NCBI GenBank assembly: GCA_027073945.1
Contig: JALTEL010000270.1
Span: 1-8,481, forward strand
DNA from: Caldifarciminota bacterium
Lineage (GTDB): Bacteria > WOR-3 > Hydrothermia > UBA1063 > CAJXJZ01
Length of the DNA: 8,481 nucleotides
Direction of reading: 5' to 3'
In this document: piece by piece, positions 5,678 through 8,481 of the stretch
How the letters are laid out: every line of letters begins with the position of its first letter
How positions within the stretch are numbered: position 1 is the stretch's first letter
The notes under the pieces: model-generated
Databases searched by the model: none
What the model was told of the DNA's origin: nothing
What the model saw: only the letters and a program-made list of their open reading frames with translations
Position numbers and translations under genes: made by a program

Positions 5678-6501
5678 AATTCAACACCTCCTATAAAGAT
5701 TGTCAATATTATGGGCAACATAATGTATTTGAGATAAACAGAGAGTTTTTTAAACCCTTCAGTATTGTGAGGAATGTAGAAAAAGGCTATGAAAATCGGG
5801 TCAAGCACTGCAAATACCATTAGTAATATATATATTTTACCATAGACATGAAGGAAAAACGGGATTGATACAAAAGGTACAAACAAAATAAGAAGGATAA
5901 ATATCAGAAGATATGTTTGTTTTGTCCCGAGAATCATAGGTATGGTAATTCTTCGAGATTTTTTGTCCCCTTCAATGTCTTGCCCGTCTTTTGCAATTTC
6001 CCTTATAAAATTATAGTAAAATGCAATAAGGGCGGGAATACAAACAGACTTTATATTATGCATAATCATACCGGGCACACAGAAAACAAGTGCAGTGACA
6101 AGTCCAACGGTTATATTGGAAACAAGTAGTGTTTTCTTGAGATAGATATTGTAGAGTCCTGATAAAAAGATTATAAAAACAATGGTCAAAAGGCCTCTTA
6201 AACCTATGAATAAAGCAAAGAGTATGGAAAGTACAAGAGAAATGTACATGTACAGTTTTGCTTTGGCAATAGAAATTTCCCCACTTGCTATGGGCCTTTC
6301 GGGATGATTGATTTTATCAATGTCTCTATCAAGTATATCATTATGAATATTGGCAAAGCAGGATAGGAAAAATACGGATAGAGCTGTCAGTACGGTTGGC
6401 ATAATGGGAATTCTTCCTGATGATAAATAGAAGCCCACTATAACAACAAAAATGGCAATTAACCCGTTTAAATACCTCGTTGACCTGAAAAAATTTTTCA
6501 T
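5668..6501 (-). CDS. UbiA-family prenyltransferase, similar to (di)geranylgeranylglyceryl phosphate synthase
   Basis: This 277-residue integral membrane enzyme has about nine hydrophobic helices. Both aspartate motifs that bind Mg-diphosphate are intact: N54-D55-x-x-D58-x-x-x-D62 (NDILDRDID) and D172-x-x-D175-x-x-x-D179 (KDGQDIEGDK). The text after the first motif, KINHPERPIASGEIS (63-77), and the REIAKDGQDIEGD context match the branch that includes archaeal digeranylgeranylglyceryl phosphate synthase and its bacterial relatives, rather than UbiA or MenA quinone enzymes. The acceptor in this organism is unknown: an isoprenoid lipid or a quinone precursor are both possible. The start ATG overlaps the stop of the SPFH gene (ATGA); a weak AAGGA lies 12 bases away, so coupling probably drives translation. 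Confidence 0.85.
   Translation of the reverse strand: MKNFFRSTRYLNGLIAIFVVIVGFYLSSGRIPIMPTVLTALSVFFLSCFANIHNDILDRDIDKINHPERPIASGEISIAKAKLYMYISLVLSILFALFIGLRGLLTIVFIIFLSGLYNIYLKKTLLVSNITVGLVTALVFCVPGMIMHNIKSVCIPALIAFYYNFIREIAKDGQDIEGDKKSRRITIPMILGTKQTYLLIFILLILFVPFVSIPFFLHVYGKIYILLMVFAVLDPIFIAFFYIPHNTEGFKKLSVYLKYIMLPIILTIFIGGVEFWK
5687..5692 (-). promoter_or_regulatory. AGGAGG ribosome site serving the phosphodiesterase's non-standard start
   Basis: AGGAGG lies inside the 3' end of the UbiA gene, 9 bases before CTG 5677 and 6 bases before ATT 5680. It is about 55 bases from GTG 5632, far too distant to serve it. Its position supports translation starting at CTG or ATT. Confidence 0.7.
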
Positions 6502-7448
6502 TTGCTCAGTAAATCCTTCAAATCAAGTATGGTAGGCTGGTCTGCCACGACGACCTTGACTTTATCGGATAATTTGTTGACGTACAGATATTTTATGTAC
6601 ATGGGATTCTTTTTTAGTTGAGCAGAAACGATTTCAATCATTTTAGCATCTCCCGCTGCCTGTATCTTTTTCCTCTCTGCCTCTTTCTGTTCCTTTTGAA
6701 GCACATAATTCATTCTTTCTGCTTCCTGCTGGGCAATTTGCTTGGCTTCAATGGCTTTTGCAAAGTCCGAAGTGAAGTGAACATCTCTCAATATGATGTC
6801 TTCAATAAGAAAACCGTCAGGCTCAAGCAGTCTTCTCGTTTTGTTGAGTATTTCATCCTGAATAGCCTGTCTTTTTGCAGAATAGACATCCATAATAGAA
6901 TATTCCGATATTACAAGTCTTACTATTGACCTTATAGCTGGTCTTACCACTTTTTCCGCATATGTTGGACCTATTTTCTTGTGTATTGCTATAAGACTGT
7001 CTCTTTTAAGCTTGTACCAGCAGGTAAGGTCAATGCCCACCTGAAGGCCTTCTTTTGTAGGAGACCACAGACTATCATCAGTATTGGCTTTTTTCCCCTC
7101 ACCCATTTGTGCGCTCATTGTATATTCCTGTCTTCTCAAGTCATAGATGTAAGTTTTGTATATAAAGGGGGCAACGAGAGTTACTCCTTCTCCGGACACG
7201 GAGAATCCTTTTGTAATAATATTAAACTTGACCATTGCTTGTCCTACAGGGATTACCCTTACACTTACTATTAAAAGCAATATCACAATAATTGCCACAG
7301 AGGCTGTGAGTATTTTTGCAAAAGGCAGGTCTATTTTTCGCAATGTCCTTACTTCACCTCCTTTTTCTACTACAACCACTTTACGGCTTTTGGTGTAGAG
7401 AAAATAAGCAATTATTCCAAGGATTATTATAAAAATTATTCCAGCCAT
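6498..7448 (-). CDS. SPFH/prohibitin-like membrane protein
   Basis: This 316-residue protein has two hydrophobic helices (about 3-19 and 45-65) joined by a short basic linker (KSRKVVVVEKGGE), followed by an SPFH/Band 7 domain at about 64-230. The domain begins RVIPVGQAMVKFN, as in prohibitins, and ends in a helical segment with FAKAIEAKQIAQQEAERMNYVLQ split over 229-251; the KQIAQQEAER core is a family hallmark. A charged coiled coil follows to about residue 285. Such proteins form large membrane-bound rings or cages and often modulate proteases such as FtsH, or lipid domains. An extra helix before the usual single anchor is somewhat unusual. GGAGG at 7456-7460 lies 7 bases before ATG 7448, which shares one base with the stop of the lyase gene. 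Confidence 0.88.
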   Translation of the reverse strand: MAGIIFIIILGIIAYFLYTKSRKVVVVEKGGEVRTLRKIDLPFAKILTASVAIIVILLLIVSVRVIPVGQAMVKFNIITKGFSVSGEGVTLVAPFIYKTYIYDLRRQEYTMSAQMGEGKKANTDDSLWSPTKEGLQVGIDLTCWYKLKRDSLIAIHKKIGPTYAEKVVRPAIRSIVRLVISEYSIMDVYSAKRQAIQDEILNKTRRLLEPDGFLIEDIILRDVHFTSDFAKAIEAKQIAQQEAERMNYVLQKEQKEAERKKIQAAGDAKMIEIVSAQLKKNPMYIKYLYVNKLSDKVKVVVADQPTILDLKDLLSK

Positions 7449-8481
7449 TATTTCACCTCCGGAATTGTTTTAAAATTTGTTCTTTCAATGATTTTCATTG
7501 CATTCTCAATATCCGCATTGTAAAATCTATCCTGCTCAATAAATGGCAAATCACGGCTGAAAGTTTTGAGTGTGTGTGCTATAATAGGAGAAGTCTTTTC
7601 TATTCCTCTCAATCTTATCGCCTGAAGTCCTGCAATGAGTTCGATGGCCACAACGGCCAGTGTGTTGTTATATATTTCTAAGAGTTTCAAAGCGGCATTC
7701 TGGCTTTGAGAAACAGAGTCCTCCTGGTCTCCCGAAGTTGGAATGGAGTCTATTGATGCGGGATGTGCAAGAATTTTGTTGTTGGCAACGAGAGATGATT
7801 GGGTTACCTGCATCATCATTAATCCGGAATTTACCCCTGAGTTCTCGGACAAGAACGGGGGAAGGCCCATTGACAGCTCGGGGGTGAGTATTCTGAATGT
7901 TCTTCTCTCAGATATGGATGAAAGTGTCGTGAGTGCCATACCGACAATGTCACCGGCAAATGCAGGGTATTGACCATGGAAATTTCCGTTTGATATTATA
8001 TCTTTGTTATCAAATACAACGGGATTATCTGTTACGGAATTTATCTCTATTTCCATTACCCTCTGTGCTTCAAGTAACATGTCAAGCACTGCACCGTGAA
8101 CCTGGGGCATACACCTTATTGAATATGCATCCTGTACTTTTTGTCTGTTTCTGGTTAATTCAGAGCCTGCAGTTAGTTTCCGAAGCATGGCAGCAACAAT
8201 TGCCTGCCCTTTATGCTTCCTTATTTCACTGATGCGTTCGTCAAATTCCTCCAACACGCCGAATTGGGCATCAAAAATGAGAGCGCCTGTAAATGTTGCA
8301 GCGTGAAGCAGATTCAAGGATTTTTGCAGTATAAGTGAAATAATAGCAGAGGAGACCTGTGTCCCGTTGATGAGTGACAGGCCTTCCTTTGCTTTAAGTT
8401 TCAGGGGTTCAATACCTAAATCCTTCATAACCTGTTTTGTGGGTATTTTTCTTTTATCACGAAGTACAAAACCTTCACCCA
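7448..8481 (-). CDS. Histidine/aromatic amino acid ammonia-lyase family (5' part outside window)
   Basis: The last 343 codons of a HAL/PAL/TAL-family gene are present; the frame stays open to the window edge, so about 150-200 N-terminal residues are missing. The missing part should carry the Ala-Ser-Gly triad that forms the MIO cofactor and the residue that helps choose the substrate. Visible motifs are GEGFV (8465-8479), EPLKLKAKEGLSLINGTQ, QDAYSIRCMPQVHGA, SVTDNP, GNFHGQ, LSENSGVNSG, HPASIDSIPTSGDQED and DRFYNADIE, in the family's normal order. It would deaminate histidine to urocanate or an aromatic amino acid to a cinnamate. The catalytic Glu of QED is kept, but Ser follows where HutH normally has His (QEDHVS), and GD replaces the usual AN before it. 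No other histidine-degradation gene is in the window, so hutH is not asserted. Confidence 0.9.
   Translation of the reverse strand, partial: GEGFVLRDKRKIPTKQVMKDLGIEPLKLKAKEGLSLINGTQVSSAIISLILQKSLNLLHAATFTGALIFDAQFGVLEEFDERISEIRKHKGQAIVAAMLRKLTAGSELTRNRQKVQDAYSIRCMPQVHGAVLDMLLEAQRVMEIEINSVTDNPVVFDNKDIISNGNFHGQYPAFAGDIVGMALTTLSSISERRTFRILTPELSMGLPPFLSENSGVNSGLMMMQVTQSSLVANNKILAHPASIDSIPTSGDQEDSVSQSQNAALKLLEIYNNTLAVVAIELIAGLQAIRLRGIEKTSPIIAHTLKTFSRDLPFIEQDRFYNADIENAMKIIERTNFKTIPEVK

Noticed and set aside
7660..7973. Open frames on the + strand inside the ammonia-lyase gene
   Set aside because: They lie opposite a strongly conserved coding region and show no family features.
1..8481. CRISPR array, insertion sequence, prophage, toxin-antitoxin or restriction system
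   Set aside because: No regularly spaced repeats, terminal inverted repeats with a transposase, tRNA or integrase were seen. Nearly all bases are accounted for by the genes listed.

Overview
The window is AT-rich bacterial DNA holding two gene blocks that face each other. The secreted protein at 1905-3728 ends in a type IX secretion (T9SS) sorting domain, which points to the FCB superphylum or a related candidate phylum. Most starts carry strong GGAGG-type Shine-Dalgarno sequences, which is unlike typical Bacteroidota. Together with a UbiA enzyme resembling the archaeal-lipid branch, this makes an uncultured lineage of the WOR-3/Stahlbacteria, Cloacimonadota or Marinimicrobia kind my best guess. 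No ribosomal or marker gene is present to prove it.

Left part (1-3728, + strand). The end of an unidentified upstream gene (3-68) and a 23-codon ORF with a strong ribosome site are followed by about 160 bases rich in nested hairpins (125-284), a candidate structured RNA. A compact operon then begins: a DUF948/YtxG-like membrane protein, a YtxH-like membrane protein, glyceraldehyde-3-phosphate dehydrogenase (gap), and a 607-residue exported protein built from a duplicated OB-fold-like module, an Ig-like domain and a T9SS sorting domain. These genes overlap or nearly touch. The first has no ribosome site but a promoter-like sequence placed so that its mRNA could be leaderless.

Middle (3729-4252). 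A perfect 14-bp hairpin separates the + operon from a convergent 92-residue hypothetical exported protein on the - strand. The roughly 190-base gap behind that gene contains repeated TTTACACA words and an imperfect terminator-like inverted repeat.

Right part (4253-8481, - strand). Six genes run without gaps, each overlapping the next by 1 to 14 bases: a histidine/aromatic amino acid ammonia-lyase (5' end outside the window), an SPFH/prohibitin-like membrane protein, a UbiA prenyltransferase, a YfcE-type phosphodiesterase, a CvpA-family membrane protein and cytidine deaminase. They do not form one pathway. They look like a housekeeping operon of amino acid, membrane and nucleotide functions. 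The best oddity is the phosphodiesterase, whose conserved N-terminus can be translated only from a non-standard start codon, most likely CTG at 5677. I see no mobile element, CRISPR array, phage gene or toxin-antitoxin pair. The window is mostly ordinary, with a few points worth checking.
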